A stretch of DNA of 27,919 nt from DASRPD01 sp035646535 (GCA_035646535.1 DASRPD010000067.1:1-27919); one strand, 5' to 3'. Shown: positions 1 through 8,434, counted from the stretch's first letter. Numbers and translations: made by a program. The notes: generated from the sequence alone by a model not told the origin.

Positions 1-15
1 ACCCCGACCCCAACC

Positions 16-636
16 GTGACGCGCCGGGTCGTCCTCGCCACCGCCAACCCCGACAAGGCGCGCGAGATAGCGACGATCCTGGGTGGTGAGGATCTCGACC
101 TCGAGCTCGTGGCGCGACCGTCGTCGGTACCCGAGGTCGAAGAGACCGGTGCCTCATTGCGCGAGAATGCGCGGATCAAGGCGCAGGCCCTCGTTCGGGC
201 TACCGACACGGCCGCGCTTGCCGATGACACCGGTCTCGAGGTCGACCCGCTGGGCGGCGCGCCCGGCATCCGATCGGCACGCTACGCCGGCGACGGCGCC
301 TCCGACGCCGACAACGTCGCCCGACTCCTCGCCGAGCTCGCCTCGTTGACCCGCACCACCCGTACCGCGCGTTTTCGGACCGTCGTGGTACTCGCCGATC
401 CCGACGGCGCCGAGCTGGCTGCCGAGGGCGTCGTCGAGGGCACGATCTCGGACGCGCCGAGGGGATCGTTCGGCTTCGGTTACGACCCCGTCTTCCAGCC
501 GGCCGGGGCGGGGGGTCGAACCTTCGCGGAGCTGGGTGAGGACGAGAAGGCCGCCATCTCGCACCGCGGCCGGGCCCTGCGGGCGCTCGCGACCCGGATG
601 CGCGACGCTGGGGCAGACCCGACCCGGGGAGACTGA
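16..636 (+). CDS. rdgB: RdgB/HAM1-type XTP/dITP diphosphatase
   Basis: Hydrolyses non-canonical purine triphosphates (XTP, dITP, ITP) to the monophosphate and pyrophosphate in the cytosol, keeping deaminated bases out of DNA and RNA. The 206-residue protein has the family length. The N-terminal nucleotide-binding signature LATANPDKAREI (residues 7-18), the central GFGYDPVF segment and the C-terminal SHRGRAL motif are all present. A GTG start at 16 places the signature at the usual distance from the N-terminus. The next gene starts 6 bp after the stop, so co-transcription is likely. In many actinobacteria rdgB follows rph (RNase PH); that gene would lie left of the window and is not seen. Confidence 0.93.
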   Translation: MTRRVVLATANPDKAREIATILGGEDLDLELVARPSSVPEVEETGASLRENARIKAQALVRATDTAALADDTGLEVDPLGGAPGIRSARYAGDGASDADNVARLLAELASLTRTTRTARFRTVVVLADPDGAELAAEGVVEGTISDAPRGSFGFGYDPVFQPAGAGGRTFAELGEDEKAAISHRGRALRALATRMRDAGADPTRGD

Positions 637-642
637 CTCAAG

Positions 643-1569
643 ATGCCGCTCGATCCACAAGCCCAGGTGATCATCGACCTCATCAACGCGTCCGGCTTCG
701 GTGACGTCACCGCAATGACCCCCGACGGAGTGCGCGAGCAGATGCGGGCGATGACCGCTTCCGACGAGTCGGCCTCGGTCGATCGAGTCGAGGACCTGAC
801 CATTCCCGGTCCGGCCGGTGACATCCCCGCCCGCCTCTACGCACGCGACGCGGACGCGCCGCTGCCCATGCTCGTCTGGTACCACGGTGGAGGGTGGGTC
901 ATCGGTGATCTCGAAACCCACGACGGGATATGTCGCGACCTCGCGAACACGATTGGATGCGTCGTCGTCTCGGTCGAGTACCGCCTGGCGCCCGAACATC
1001 AATTTCCGGCCGCCGTCGACGATGCGTTCGCAGCCCTTCGGTGGGTCGCGGACCACGCCGGTGAGCTCGGCGGCGATCCCGCGCGACTCGCGGTCGGCGG
1101 AGACAGCGCGGGCGGACACCTCGCGGCGGTCACCGCGATCGCGGCACGTGACGCGGATGTGCAGCTCGTGTTTCAGCTGCTCGTGTACCCGGCCGTCGAG
1201 TACGAGTTCGAGCGGCCGTCGATGATCGAGAACGCTGAGGGTTACATGCTCACGCGTGACGCCATGCAGTGGTTCTACGGTCACTACTTGAACGACCCGA
1301 GCGAGGGTGACGACTGGCGAGTCACGCCGACGCGGGCCGAGAGCCTCGCTGGTCTCCCACCGGCGTTCGTCGTCACCGCGGAGTTCGATCCCCTCCGGGA
1401 CCAGGGCGTCGCCTACGCCGACGCGCTTGCCATGGCCGGCAACACCGTCACGGCCACGACCTACGACGGCATGTTCCACGGATTCTTCAGCATGGGCGCG
1501 ATGGTGGATCGAGCCAAGGTCGCGGTCGATGACGCGGCGGTGCTCGTTCGCGACGCGTTCGCGATCTGA
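643..1569 (+). CDS. Alpha/beta hydrolase, hormone-sensitive-lipase (GDXG) family esterase
   Basis: Predicted cytosolic carboxylesterase or lipase of the HSL family, 308 residues, which is full length. The oxyanion-hole motif HGGG is at residues 81-84, the nucleophile elbow GDSAG at 153-157 (Ser155), the acid is probably Asp249 in the DPLRDQG segment, and the catalytic His is H279 in FHGFF. All triad positions are intact. There is no signal peptide. The gene follows rdgB by 6 bp and is followed after 10 bp by an unknown gene, so the three may form one transcript. The ATG at 643 gives a normal N-terminus although no strong ribosome site is visible. The natural substrate cannot be read from the sequence. 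Confidence 0.9.
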   Translation: MPLDPQAQVIIDLINASGFGDVTAMTPDGVREQMRAMTASDESASVDRVEDLTIPGPAGDIPARLYARDADAPLPMLVWYHGGGWVIGDLETHDGICRDLANTIGCVVVSVEYRLAPEHQFPAAVDDAFAALRWVADHAGELGGDPARLAVGGDSAGGHLAAVTAIAARDADVQLVFQLLVYPAVEYEFERPSMIENAEGYMLTRDAMQWFYGHYLNDPSEGDDWRVTPTRAESLAGLPPAFVVTAEFDPLRDQGVAYADALAMAGNTVTATTYDGMFHGFFSMGAMVDRAKVAVDDAAVLVRDAFAI

Positions 1570-1579
1570 TCGGCTACCC

Positions 1580-2137
1580 GTGGCCGTACTCGATGTCGCC
1601 GGATTCGTCGCCGATCTCAAGGATCATGCCGTCGAGCACGGCTTTCACGTCCACGACGAACGACACTTCGTCGAGAGCTACTCGCTCCGCCAGACCTGGG
1701 AGGTCGACCTTCACCCGGAGGAAGGGTGCGAAGGACCGGTCGATCTGTACCTCGCGCTCGAGATCGACCCGAGGGTGCTGCTCGGCTTCGAGGACTTCGT
1801 CCTCGACGCACCGGAGAACGACCCGCCCGACGAGTTCCACTTCCCGTTGCTGTTCACCTGGGCACTGCCGCCGCTCGGACGCGTGCCCGACCTGCTCGTC
1901 CTGGCGACCGAGCTCGCCGGCATCGGTGGACCCGATTTCGCGCTCGACGTCTCCGCGATCGACTCGTATCCGGCGGCGCTCGATGCGCCGGAACGCAGCC
2001 TGCGCGTCGTCGCCCGCCAGAAGGTCTCGCTGGTGCGCATGCGTCACGGCGAAGAGGTGCCGTGCGAGACGCTCGAGCGCTGTCTCGCCGTCAGCCGCTA
2101 CCTGGCCGGCAACGCCTCCGCGTGGATGTCCGACTGA
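1580..2137 (+). CDS. Conserved hypothetical acidic protein (185 aa)
   Basis: I do not recognise this family. The protein is soluble, rich in Asp and Glu, has no signal peptide or membrane segment, and carries the segments PEEGCEGPVDLYLALEIDP and PDEFHFPLLFTWALPP in its first half. The open frame extends upstream to 1307 inside the esterase gene, but that part is the esterase read in another frame. The GTG at 1580, ten bases after the esterase stop, starts MAVLDVAGFVADLKDHAVEHGF, a sensible helical N-terminus, and is the better start. Tight spacing suggests co-transcription with the esterase and rdgB. The gene ends 9 bp before the convergent diguanylate cyclase. Confidence 0.72.
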   Translation: MAVLDVAGFVADLKDHAVEHGFHVHDERHFVESYSLRQTWEVDLHPEEGCEGPVDLYLALEIDPRVLLGFEDFVLDAPENDPPDEFHFPLLFTWALPPLGRVPDLLVLATELAGIGGPDFALDVSAIDSYPAALDAPERSLRVVARQKVSLVRMRHGEEVPCETLERCLAVSRYLAGNASAWMSD

Positions 2138-2146
2138 GCCCGCCGA

Positions 2147-4695
2147 TCAGCGCTCAGCGCCGATCACTCGATCGCGTCCGGCCAGCTTCGCCCTGTAGCT
2201 CGCGGCGTCCGCTTCTCGCAGCACGCGTTCGGGCGAGTCGTGTCCCCCTTCGAGGGCGACGCCCACGCTGACCCCGATGCGCACGTCGCCGACCGCGAGC
2301 CGGAACGGAGCCGCGATCGCCTCGCGGATCCGTTCGGCGACGCTGGTCGCCTCCGCCGCGTCGCGTACGCCCGGGCACAGCACGAGGAACTCGTCACCAC
2401 CCCAGCGGGCGACCTCGTCCCCGCTCCGCACGACGTTGCGGAGACGGCTCGCGACGTGTTGCAGCACCTCGTCTCCGGCATCGTGTCCGTACTGGTCGTT
2501 GACGAGCTTGAAGCCGTCGAGGTCCGCGAACAGCAGGGCAAGCGGATGCTCGAACTCCCGCGCCCGCCACGCATCACCGAGGATGCGGCGCATCCCGGCG
2601 CGGTTCCACGCGCCGGTGAGCGCGTCGTGCTCCGCGTCATGGCGGTGGCGCAGCTCCCGATGCTTGCGCTCGGTGATGTCTTCAACCTGGCCGAGGAGTT
2701 GCTTGGGCCGACCGGCGCCGTCGCGCACGAGCGACACGTGCAGGAGCCTCCACACCGTGCGGCCGCCGGGGTGGTCGTAGCGCCTCTCGCTCGTGAAGGA
2801 GGCGATGTCGCCGGCAAGGAGCCGTGTTGTCTCAGCCCATTCGCGCGCGAGCTCGCCGTCCTGTGAGATCACGTCGATGTGGGTGCCGATGAGGTTCTCC
2901 TCGGGGACGCCCAGGATGCGGCTCAGCGCCGCGTTGACCCACGTCAGGTGACCGTCGAGCGTCGCGAAGCCGATGCCGATCGGCGAGTGGCGAACGCATC
3001 GCGGAACTCCTGCTCGCTCCGCCGCTGCCCCTCCTGCGCGCGACGCCGTTCGGTGACGTCTCGGGAGTTCACGATCACCCCGTCGATCTCGAACTCCGGC
3101 GCCAACCGGCTCGCGGTGGCCTCGAGCCAGATCCAGGTGCCGTCGGCGCGAAGTTGGCGGTACTCGATGGGGCGGCGCTCGGCGCCGGGCAGGATCTGCG
3201 TGCCGATCATGTGGAGGAGGGCGGCGCGGTCATCGGGATGGATCCGCGGCAGCACTTTGCTTCCCTCGAGCTCGTCGATCGAGAAGCCGAGCATGGGCTC
3301 GGCGTTGGGTGTGATGTAGCGGATCACACCGTCGAGGTCAGCGACCGTGACGATGTCGTTCTGGTTCTGCACGAGGGCGCGGAACCACTGCTCGGACCGG
3401 TGCAGCGCGGCCTCGGCGTCGTGCTGCTTGGTCGCGTCGCGCGCGGTGATCACGACGCCGCGAACGAGCGGGTCGTCGGTGAGGTCCCGGGCCGACGCGT
3501 TGAGCCAGCGGTAGGTGCCGTCGGTCGCCCGGGCCCGGATCTCGAGGCGCTCCTCGGGGTCGCGGCTCCCCGCGCGCAGATCAGCGATTGCCGTCGCGGC
3601 GGTCTCTGCGTCGTCGGGATGGATGAGTGACAGGAGACCGCCTGGGGGCTCGATTCCGGGTGGGTGGCCGAGGATGCGAGTGCCCGCGGGGCTCGCGAAC
3701 CACTCACCGTCGTCGTGCAGCACGACGACGATGTCCTGAGAGCCTTCGAGCAGCGCGCGGAAGCGGCGCTCGGCACGACGGGTCTCGGTGATGTCGTGAG
3801 TGTTGACGACGATCCCGCCGACGCTGGGATCGTCGACGAGGTTGTGCACGACGACCTCGCAGCAGCGCAGCGACCCGTCCCGATGGCGCAGGCAGAGCTC
3901 GGCCGGAAGGCGATGGCCCATCTGTGAGGTCGGGGCGAGGAAACCCGCGCGGATCTCCGCTGCGTGGTGTTCGTCGAAGAACAGCTCGGCGATGTCGCGC
4001 CCGCGTACCTCGATGGGGAGATAGCCGAGCATGGGTTCGACCGCAGGGCTCGCGTCGTCGATCGCCCCGTCAGCTCTGACGACGACGATGAGATCGGCGG
4101 AGTGTTGCACGAGGGCACGGGATCGCTCTCGTTCGCGACCGAGCCCTTCGTCGAGCTGACTCTGCTCGGTGATGTCGGTGATGTCGGTGATGTCGGTGAT
4201 GTCGGTGATATCGGTGATGTCGGTGATGTCGGTGATATCGGTGATGTCGGTGATGTCGGTGACGAGGGCGACCGTGCCGGTGCTTCCGGTGATCGCCCCC
4301 GTGGAGACGTGGGCCCAGACATCTCGGCCGTCCCGGTGGCTGAAGCAGATGTCCTCCCCCTCCGCCCCACCGTGGCGCCGCCCGTCTCGGGGCCGGACCG
4401 GCGGTGTCTGTGCCGGACCCATGAAGTCGTACGGCATTCTCCCGACCATCTCGTCGGGCTCGTAGCCGAGCATTGCTGCCATCCTGGCGTTCACGAAGGT
4501 CGTTCGATCCTCGTGATCGATCGCCCAGATTCCCTGGTCCAGCCCCTCGACGATGGCCTGGTACGGCGGCGGTCGAGCATCGCCCCGTCGCTCGCGCTCG
4601 CCCGAGGGCAAGCCGGTGGAGGGCTCGTCATACGAGATCGCCTGCACTGGTTCCGGGTCGGGCCGCGCGCGCTGCGCCTCGGGAGTTGACGGCAT
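2147..4695 (-). pseudogene. Five-PAS GGDEF diguanylate cyclase, interrupted by a one-base frameshift
   Basis: A cytosolic signalling protein expected to make cyclic di-GMP from two GTP. Read from ATG at 4695, the first frame codes about 569 residues with four PAS/PAC units, each ending in a DIT/DVT-type motif, and closes early at 2944. The second frame (2147 to about 2986) continues with a fifth PAS and a complete GGDEF domain. Adding one base near 2986/2987 joins them into one 849-residue protein, reading FATSPIGIGFATLDG across the join. In the catalytic domain DLDGFKLVND and the active-site GGDEF (about residues 766-770) are intact, and the inhibitory-site RxxD (RSGD) sits exactly five residues upstream, so product inhibition is expected. 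No EAL domain, membrane segment or HAMP is seen. The frame is open upstream of 4695 to 5376, but that stretch is antisense to another gene. Whether the frameshift is a mutation or a sequence error is open. Confidence 0.82.
4166..4264. repeat. 9-bp tandem repeat, 11 units, coding for (Asp-Ile-Thr)n
   Basis: Eleven consecutive 9-bp units (tcggtgatg on the + strand) lie inside the diguanylate cyclase gene. On the coding strand they read Thr-(Asp-Ile-Thr)x10, exactly at the end of the first PAC segment, where the family normally has a single VTDIT-EQ motif. The units are identical except for two with gata (at 4202 and 4229, three units apart) and the last with gacg. The 27-bp spacing of the variants suggests that a three-unit block was duplicated. 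The period is a multiple of three, so unit gain or loss keeps the frame. Confidence 0.95.
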
Positions 4696-4779
4696 CGCTG
4701 CATGTATCGGCGGGCGGGCCAGATTCCTGACCCCACGTGCGGTCCGGAACTGCGTCACCCGGGTGTCAGAATGGCCGCC

Positions 4780-5136
4780 ATGCCGATGCGGACCCAATGC
4801 CGCCACTACGAGAGCCGGACCTATCCGTCGGGCGAGATTGTGCAGAAATGCCGCCTCGACGTCGCGCCGGAGGCGCCCTGGCGGTGCCCGGAGGACTGTT
4901 CGTTCTTCGAGCTGCGGCGCTTTGACGCGGGCTGGAACCACGGGAGCCTGGGCAAGCCGGCTCGTCGGCCCGAGCCCGAGCCCGTCGGTGAGGACGTTGC
5001 CGCGCTGTTGGACAGCGCCGAGGACATCGTGAACGCCGCCGCGCCCGAGGTGTTGGCCGAGATCGAGGCGCAGGACGACAAGCGGGGTTTCCTGCGGCGC
5101 GGGAAGAAGAAGAACAAGAAGAAGAAGCGGCGCTGA
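4780..5136 (+). CDS. Conserved hypothetical Cys-containing protein with basic C-terminal tail
   Basis: Small cytosolic protein of about 118 residues. The N-terminal half begins MPMRTQCRHYESRTYPSGE and contains four cysteines in CRHYESR, QKCRLD, WRCPED and DCSFFELR contexts, suggesting a bound metal or structural disulfides. The end is a lysine/arginine-rich tail (GKKKNKKKKRR) that could bind nucleic acid or the membrane surface. I know this style of protein from actinobacterial genomes without an assigned function. ATG codons at 4771 and 4780 are both possible; 4780 is chosen because the family-like segment starts there. No clear ribosome site is seen. It is divergent from the diguanylate cyclase, whose start is 85 bp away, so the two may share a promoter region. 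Confidence 0.72.
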   Translation: MPMRTQCRHYESRTYPSGEIVQKCRLDVAPEAPWRCPEDCSFFELRRFDAGWNHGSLGKPARRPEPEPVGEDVAALLDSAEDIVNAAAPEVLAEIEAQDDKRGFLRRGKKKNKKKKRR

Positions 5137-5207
5137 ACCGGACCTGGTGCGCGTCGGCGGACTGGGCGCACGGCAGGAATGGACGCGCGGTGCGGAGCGG
5201 AGCGGAG

Positions 5208-5369
5208 CTAGTTCCTCGACGGCTGGGGCAGCGCCCGGGTCGGCCCCGTCGAGCGTGAGCGCTCGACGATGTCGTGGTCTCCGAGCTTGGCTGCGGCCAT
5301 GGCTGCCGCGGTGAGGAAGCCGAGGCAGGCCGAGCCGATGGCGATCACAACGACGATCAATATGCTCAT
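5208..5369 (-). CDS. Possible 53-residue single-pass membrane peptide
   Basis: A short open frame beginning ATG at 5369, MSILIVVVIAIGSACLGF, forms one clear hydrophobic helix at residues 2-27, then a polar tail ending PTRALPQPSRN. The helix-then-charged-tail composition is what a real small membrane protein looks like, and the frame occupies an otherwise empty 340-bp gap. Against it: no strong ribosome site, and no family I can name. The rest of the gap (5137-5207 and 5370-5476) holds only short GGAGC repeats near 5192-5208 and nothing else I can identify. Confidence 0.42.
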   Translation of the reverse strand: MSILIVVVIAIGSACLGFLTAAAMAAAKLGDHDIVERSRSTGPTRALPQPSRN

Positions 5370-5476
5370 GAACCACAGACGTTACGCGTCTCGCTCCCGA
5401 CGGACGACGATGATCACGCTGCGTGGCCGGCGGTGCCGCCCGTGCTCACGTTCGGTAGTGGTCCGTGATGGCGCCG

Positions 5477-5980
5477 TCACGTGGCGGTGAGCTGAGGGGT
5501 CTCGCGATCGCCTTCGAGATCGAGGAGGCGGCGCTTGCGGTTCAGTCCACCGCCGTATCCGGTGAGCGTCCCGTTGGCTCCGATGACTCGGTGACACGGC
5601 ACGATGATCGCCACCGGGTTGCGGCCATTGGCGAGCCCGACCGCACGCGACGCGCCCGGCCGGCCGATCCCGGCCGCCAACGCGCCGTACGACGTCGTCT
5701 CCCCGTACGGGATCTCGCGCAGTGCCGACCACACCGAGCGCTGGAACGGCGTCCCCTCGAGACGTAGCGCCACGTCGAACCGACGGCGCGTGCCCGCGAA
5801 GTACTCGTCGAGCTGACCGGCGACGTCGGCGAACGCGTGCGGGTCGACAGTCCAGTCGGACCGGCCGGGCGGCGGATGGGCTTGATCCTGCATGCACAAC
5901 GCGGTGATCGCGGTGTCATCGCCTGCGAGCGTGAGTGGTCCGATCGGGCTCTCGACGACGCGGCATCGAATCGTGGTCAT
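5477..5980 (-). CDS. ogt: Methylated-DNA-protein-cysteine methyltransferase
   Basis: Removes alkyl groups from O6-alkylguanine (and O4-alkylthymine) in DNA by irreversible transfer to its own cysteine. The 167-residue protein has the complete active-site motif VPCHRVIG with the acceptor Cys129, the helix-turn-helix segment around TPFQRSVWSALREIPYGETTSY (79-98, Arg finger region SRAVGLANG at 111-119) and the C-terminal GYGGGLNRKRRLL. A good ribosome site (AAGGAG) lies 8 bases before ATG. The start overlaps the stop of the upstream alkA remnant by ATGA, so translation is probably coupled. Ogt itself is intact although its partner is broken. Confidence 0.95.
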   Translation of the reverse strand: MTTIRCRVVESPIGPLTLAGDDTAITALCMQDQAHPPPGRSDWTVDPHAFADVAGQLDEYFAGTRRRFDVALRLEGTPFQRSVWSALREIPYGETTSYGALAAGIGRPGASRAVGLANGRNPVAIIVPCHRVIGANGTLTGYGGGLNRKRRLLDLEGDRETPQLTAT

Positions 5981-7135
5981 GGGCGGTGCTCCTTGGATGG
6001 TTCCCGGTCGGACGGCTCCTGGCCGGGTGTCGGCCGGCCGGGTGTTGGTTGGTTGGGCGGCCACTGGTTGATGGGGTGGTCGTGGGTCGACCAGAGGTAC
6101 TGGGTCGCGTACGCCCGCCACGGTCGCCACCTGTCCGCGCGTCGGGACAGCGCGGTAGCGCTCGACGCGACACCGAGGTCGTCGGCGGCGCGGCGTACAC
6201 CGAGGTCGGTGACGGGGAAGGCGTCGGGGTCGCCGAGCGCGCGCATCGCAATCATCTCGACCGTCCAGTCGCCGATCCCCGCCACTGCCCGGAGCTGGGT
6301 TCGGGCGCGCTCCCAGTCGGCGCCGACGCCGAGGCCGATCGAGCCGGTCGCCGAGAGTCAGCGTGCAGGCGACGTGATCGGGTCGGGGCGTCAACGCGAC
6401 GACGCCCGAGCCGTTCGGCAACCGAAGCGCGCGGCGATAGGCGCCCGCTCGGTACTCCTCGCAGCCGGGAACGGCCGTCGCCACCAAGTGACCGAACAGG
6501 TTGTCGGGACAGAACGGCGTGCGCAGCGGCAACCGGAGCGCGAGCGTTCCGGGGGCCATGGTCCTCTCGGCCCCACGCGCCCGTCGCCTCAGCTCGGTCG
6601 GAGTGAGCGCGAACACCGCGCGGATCGTGTCGTTGAACTGGCGGATGCTCGAGAATCCGGCCGCGAAGGCAACGTCGGCGAACCGCAGCTCGGTCGTCTC
6701 GGCGAGGGTGCGCGCGGTCTGGGCCCGCTGCGCGCGGGCCAGCGCGAGCGGACCGGCTCCGACCTCGGCCAGCAGCAGCCGTTCGAGCTGGCGGGCGCTG
6801 TATCCGAGGCTTGCCGCCAGACCGCCCACGCCGTCTCGGTCGACGACGCCGTCTGCGATCAGGCGCATGGCGCGGGCTACGAGATCCGCGCGGATGTTCC
6901 ACTCCGGGGATCCGGGCGCGGCGTCGGGGCGGCAGCGCTTGCACGCCCGGAAGCCCGCCCGCTTTGCCGCGGCCGCGGTGGGGTAGAAGCGCATGTTCTT
7001 GAGCATCGGCGGTCGAGCGGGACAGCTCGGCCGGCAGTAGATGTGGGTCGAGGTCACCGCGATGATGAACCACCCGTCGAAGCGGGGGTCTTTCGACTGC
7101 ACGGCCCGGCAGCACCGGTCGAAGTCCTCGAACAT
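5977..7135 (-). pseudogene. alkA: AdaA-AlkA fusion (adaptive-response regulator / 3-methyladenine glycosylase), internally deleted
   Basis: Intact relatives are about 490 residues: a methyl-phosphotriester-sensing zinc domain, an AraC-type DNA-binding domain and an AlkA glycosylase. Here, from ATG at 7135, the Ada zinc ligands are present (Cys34, Cys38, Cys65, Cys68; Cys34 in YCRPSC or Cys38 being the methyl acceptor), then an AraC helix-turn-helix (about 90-190) and the first AlkA subdomain up to VACTLTLGD. About 25 codons later, in another frame, the AlkA end resumes: LRAVAGIGDWTVEMIAMRAL (helix-hairpin-helix), then VTDLGVRR with the catalytic Asp, ending with a TGA inside the ogt start. 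Roughly 100 residues, including the QQVS-type helix of the glycosylase, are missing near 6330-6358. Total length is 1159 nt, not a multiple of three. The sensor and DNA-binding parts could still be made; glycosylase activity is very unlikely. Confidence 0.85.
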
Positions 7136-7217
7136 CGGACCAGCGTGACCGGCTCGCGCCCCCGAGTCGAGCGGAAATCCGACATCGCGACCGCGCTCGG
7201 TGGGCACTGACCGGACC

Positions 7218-7583
7218 TCAGGCCTCGAGCCACCGGAACCGGCCGAGGTCGCCGGCGGTCTCGGGGCCCTGCCAGCGGATCGGACCGCTGCTCGACCGAC
7301 GACCCCAGAGCGCGAGCCGCCGCACGTCTGGGTCGGCCGAGGCGGCCGGTGCGGCGGTGGGCGCATCGAGGCTCGAGCGTGCACCGTGGCGGTCGGCGGT
7401 CAGGACGACATCGGGCCGGCCGGGCGCCGCGAACGTGACCGCGTCCTCGGTGAGGTCGGCCATCTCGGCGGCGCCGGCCGCGAGGTGGGCGACGAGCTCG
7501 TGGGCCGTCCAACCCGAGCACGCGGTCGGGGCGTCGGTCGGTGTCTGCTCGAGCGTGAGGATGAGGGCAGTGGCTTCGTCCAT
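7218..7583 (-). CDS. Shortened mycothiol-dependent maleylpyruvate-isomerase-fold protein (TIGR03083-like)
   Basis: The first 48 residues (MDEATALILTLEQTPTDAP onward, with CSGWTAHELVAHLAAGAAEM) match the start of the DinB-like MDMPI N-terminal domain used by mycothiol-dependent enzymes. The remainder (RPDVVLTADRHG to LALWGRRSSSG and LGRFRWLEA) matches the very end of the C-terminal domain. Relatives are about 240-270 residues; this one is about 121, and the join at about residue 49-51 (near 7436) stays in frame. The core of both domains, including the later metal-binding histidines, is missing, so function is doubtful although the frame is open. ATG at 7583 is chosen; a GTG at 7613 would add ten residues. 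Read as a probable decayed gene. Confidence 0.62.
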   Translation of the reverse strand: MDEATALILTLEQTPTDAPTACSGWTAHELVAHLAAGAAEMADLTEDAVTFAAPGRPDVVLTADRHGARSSLDAPTAAPAASADPDVRRLALWGRRSSSGPIRWQGPETAGDLGRFRWLEA

Positions 7584-7668
7584 GTCGCCATCGTGTTCGG
7601 TCGCGCGGACCACGTCTGGCGGGAACTCGACGCGGCAGTGAGCTCGGCCCGTGGCCCGATCCCCGGGC

Positions 7669-7962
7669 TCAGGCCTCGAGGATGTCGGCCGGCGGCGCGG
7701 TGAGACCGGCTATCCGGAGGCTCTTCTCCCGCGAACGCTCGCCCCGAACGATCGAGACCGCCGAGCGGCGCACGCCGAACCGCTTCGCGACCAAGCGCTG
7801 CAACTCCACGTTGGCCTGGCCTTCGACGGCCCGCGCCGCCACGCGCACGCGCAGCCGCTCACCGGCCGCGCCCATGAGCTCCGAACGACGTGCTCCGGTC
7901 GTCACCCGGACCGAGACCTGGATGCCACCGTCGTCCTCCGCCCACCAGGACCGCTCACCCAT
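7669..7962 (-). CDS. DUF167 (YggU-type) family protein
   Basis: A 97-residue basic cytosolic protein. The pattern ISVRVTTGARRSELMG-type strand followed by LRVRVAARAVEGQANVELQR and the end segment SIVRGERSREKSLRIAG is the DUF167 signature (small alpha/beta fold), at full family length. The function of the family is unknown. The ATG at 7962 gives the usual N-terminus; the frame stays open upstream into the tRNA-Leu gene, which is not coding. It may be co-transcribed with the shortened isomerase-fold gene downstream (85 bp gap). Confidence 0.85.
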   Translation of the reverse strand: MGERSWWAEDDGGIQVSVRVTTGARRSELMGAAGERLRVRVAARAVEGQANVELQRLVAKRFGVRRSAVSIVRGERSREKSLRIAGLTAPPADILEA

Positions 7963-8043
7963 GCGGCTGCTCACCGTAGCCAGCGGGCGCGGGTGCCGGC
8001 CGGGCCATTGGGCCATCCTCGGGCGCCCGCGGGACACCAACGG

Positions 8044-8125
8044 TGCGAGCGGAGGGATTTGAACCCCCACGTCCGAAGACACCAGGACCTAAACCTGGCG
8101 CGTCTGCCAATTCCGCCACGCTCGC
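8044..8125 (-). tRNA. tRNA-Leu (anticodon TAG)
   Basis: The minus strand gives a complete 82-nt class II tRNA: acceptor stem GCGAGCG/CGCTCGC, D-arm, anticodon arm CCAGG-TTTAGGT-CCTGG with anticodon TAG, a long variable arm, and the T-arm GGGGGTTCAAATCCCTC. The discriminator is A and CCA is not encoded. Confidence 0.95.
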
Positions 8126-8158
8126 GTGCGCGCCGAGCGTACCGGTGTCGGCGCGTTC

Positions 8159-8434
8159 TCAGGTGACGGTTCCGCCGCCCCGCTCGATCTCGCGGGCGAC
8201 GTCCTCCTCGGAGATGCCGTGCCGGCCGTACACCTGCCAGGCATGCATGGCGATGCCGATTCCCCAGCCGAGGATCGGAAAGATCGGCCAGAAGAACCCC
8301 GCGCCGGTGACCGCCCAGATCCCGACCAGGAAGGCGTTGATCACCACGAACGACACGAGGTTCGCCCGGAACGCCTGTTTCGCCTTCAGCCGTGAGATCG
8401 CGGCGTCGCGTTCGGTGTTCCCATCCGTCGCCAT
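8159..8434 (-). CDS. 2TM-domain membrane protein
   Basis: A 91-residue membrane protein with two predicted helices at about 24-43 and 48-66, joined by the short turn TGAGFFWPIF. The GIGIAMHAWQVYG segment after the second helix and the preceding charged helix are typical of the 2TM-domain family (PF13239-like), often found beside histidine kinases or alone. The function is unknown. A strong ribosome site (GAGGAGG) lies 8-10 bases before ATG at 8434. It stands alone between tRNA-Leu and the divergent DUF35 gene. Confidence 0.82.
   Translation of the reverse strand: MATDGNTERDAAISRLKAKQAFRANLVSFVVINAFLVGIWAVTGAGFFWPIFPILGWGIGIAMHAWQVYGRHGISEEDVAREIERGGGTVT

Noticed and set aside
154..1620. Long minus-strand frame of 488 codons opposite rdgB and the esterase
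   Set aside because: Typical antisense shadow in high-GC DNA: low-complexity Arg/Val/Gly-rich translation, and both plus-strand genes have full catalytic motifs.
4169..4465. Plus-strand open frame starting MMSVMSVMSV
   Set aside because: It is the 9-bp repeat of the diguanylate cyclase gene read antisense; composition is not protein-like.
5248..5267. Perfect 8-bp stem with 4-base loop (gtcgagcg-tgag-cgctcgac), possible terminator
   Set aside because: No T-tract follows and it lies inside the candidate small membrane ORF; GC-rich DNA gives such stems by chance.
2944..5376. Start of the diguanylate cyclase at 5376
   Set aside because: The region 4696-5376 on that strand is antisense to the Cys-rich gene; the ATG at 4695 begins the PAS-bearing protein.
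7208..7685. Repeated ctcaggcctcgag at the ends of two adjacent genes (7217 and 7668)
   Set aside because: Both are stop codons preceded by the common Leu-Glu-Ala codons; twelve shared bases are explained by coding use.
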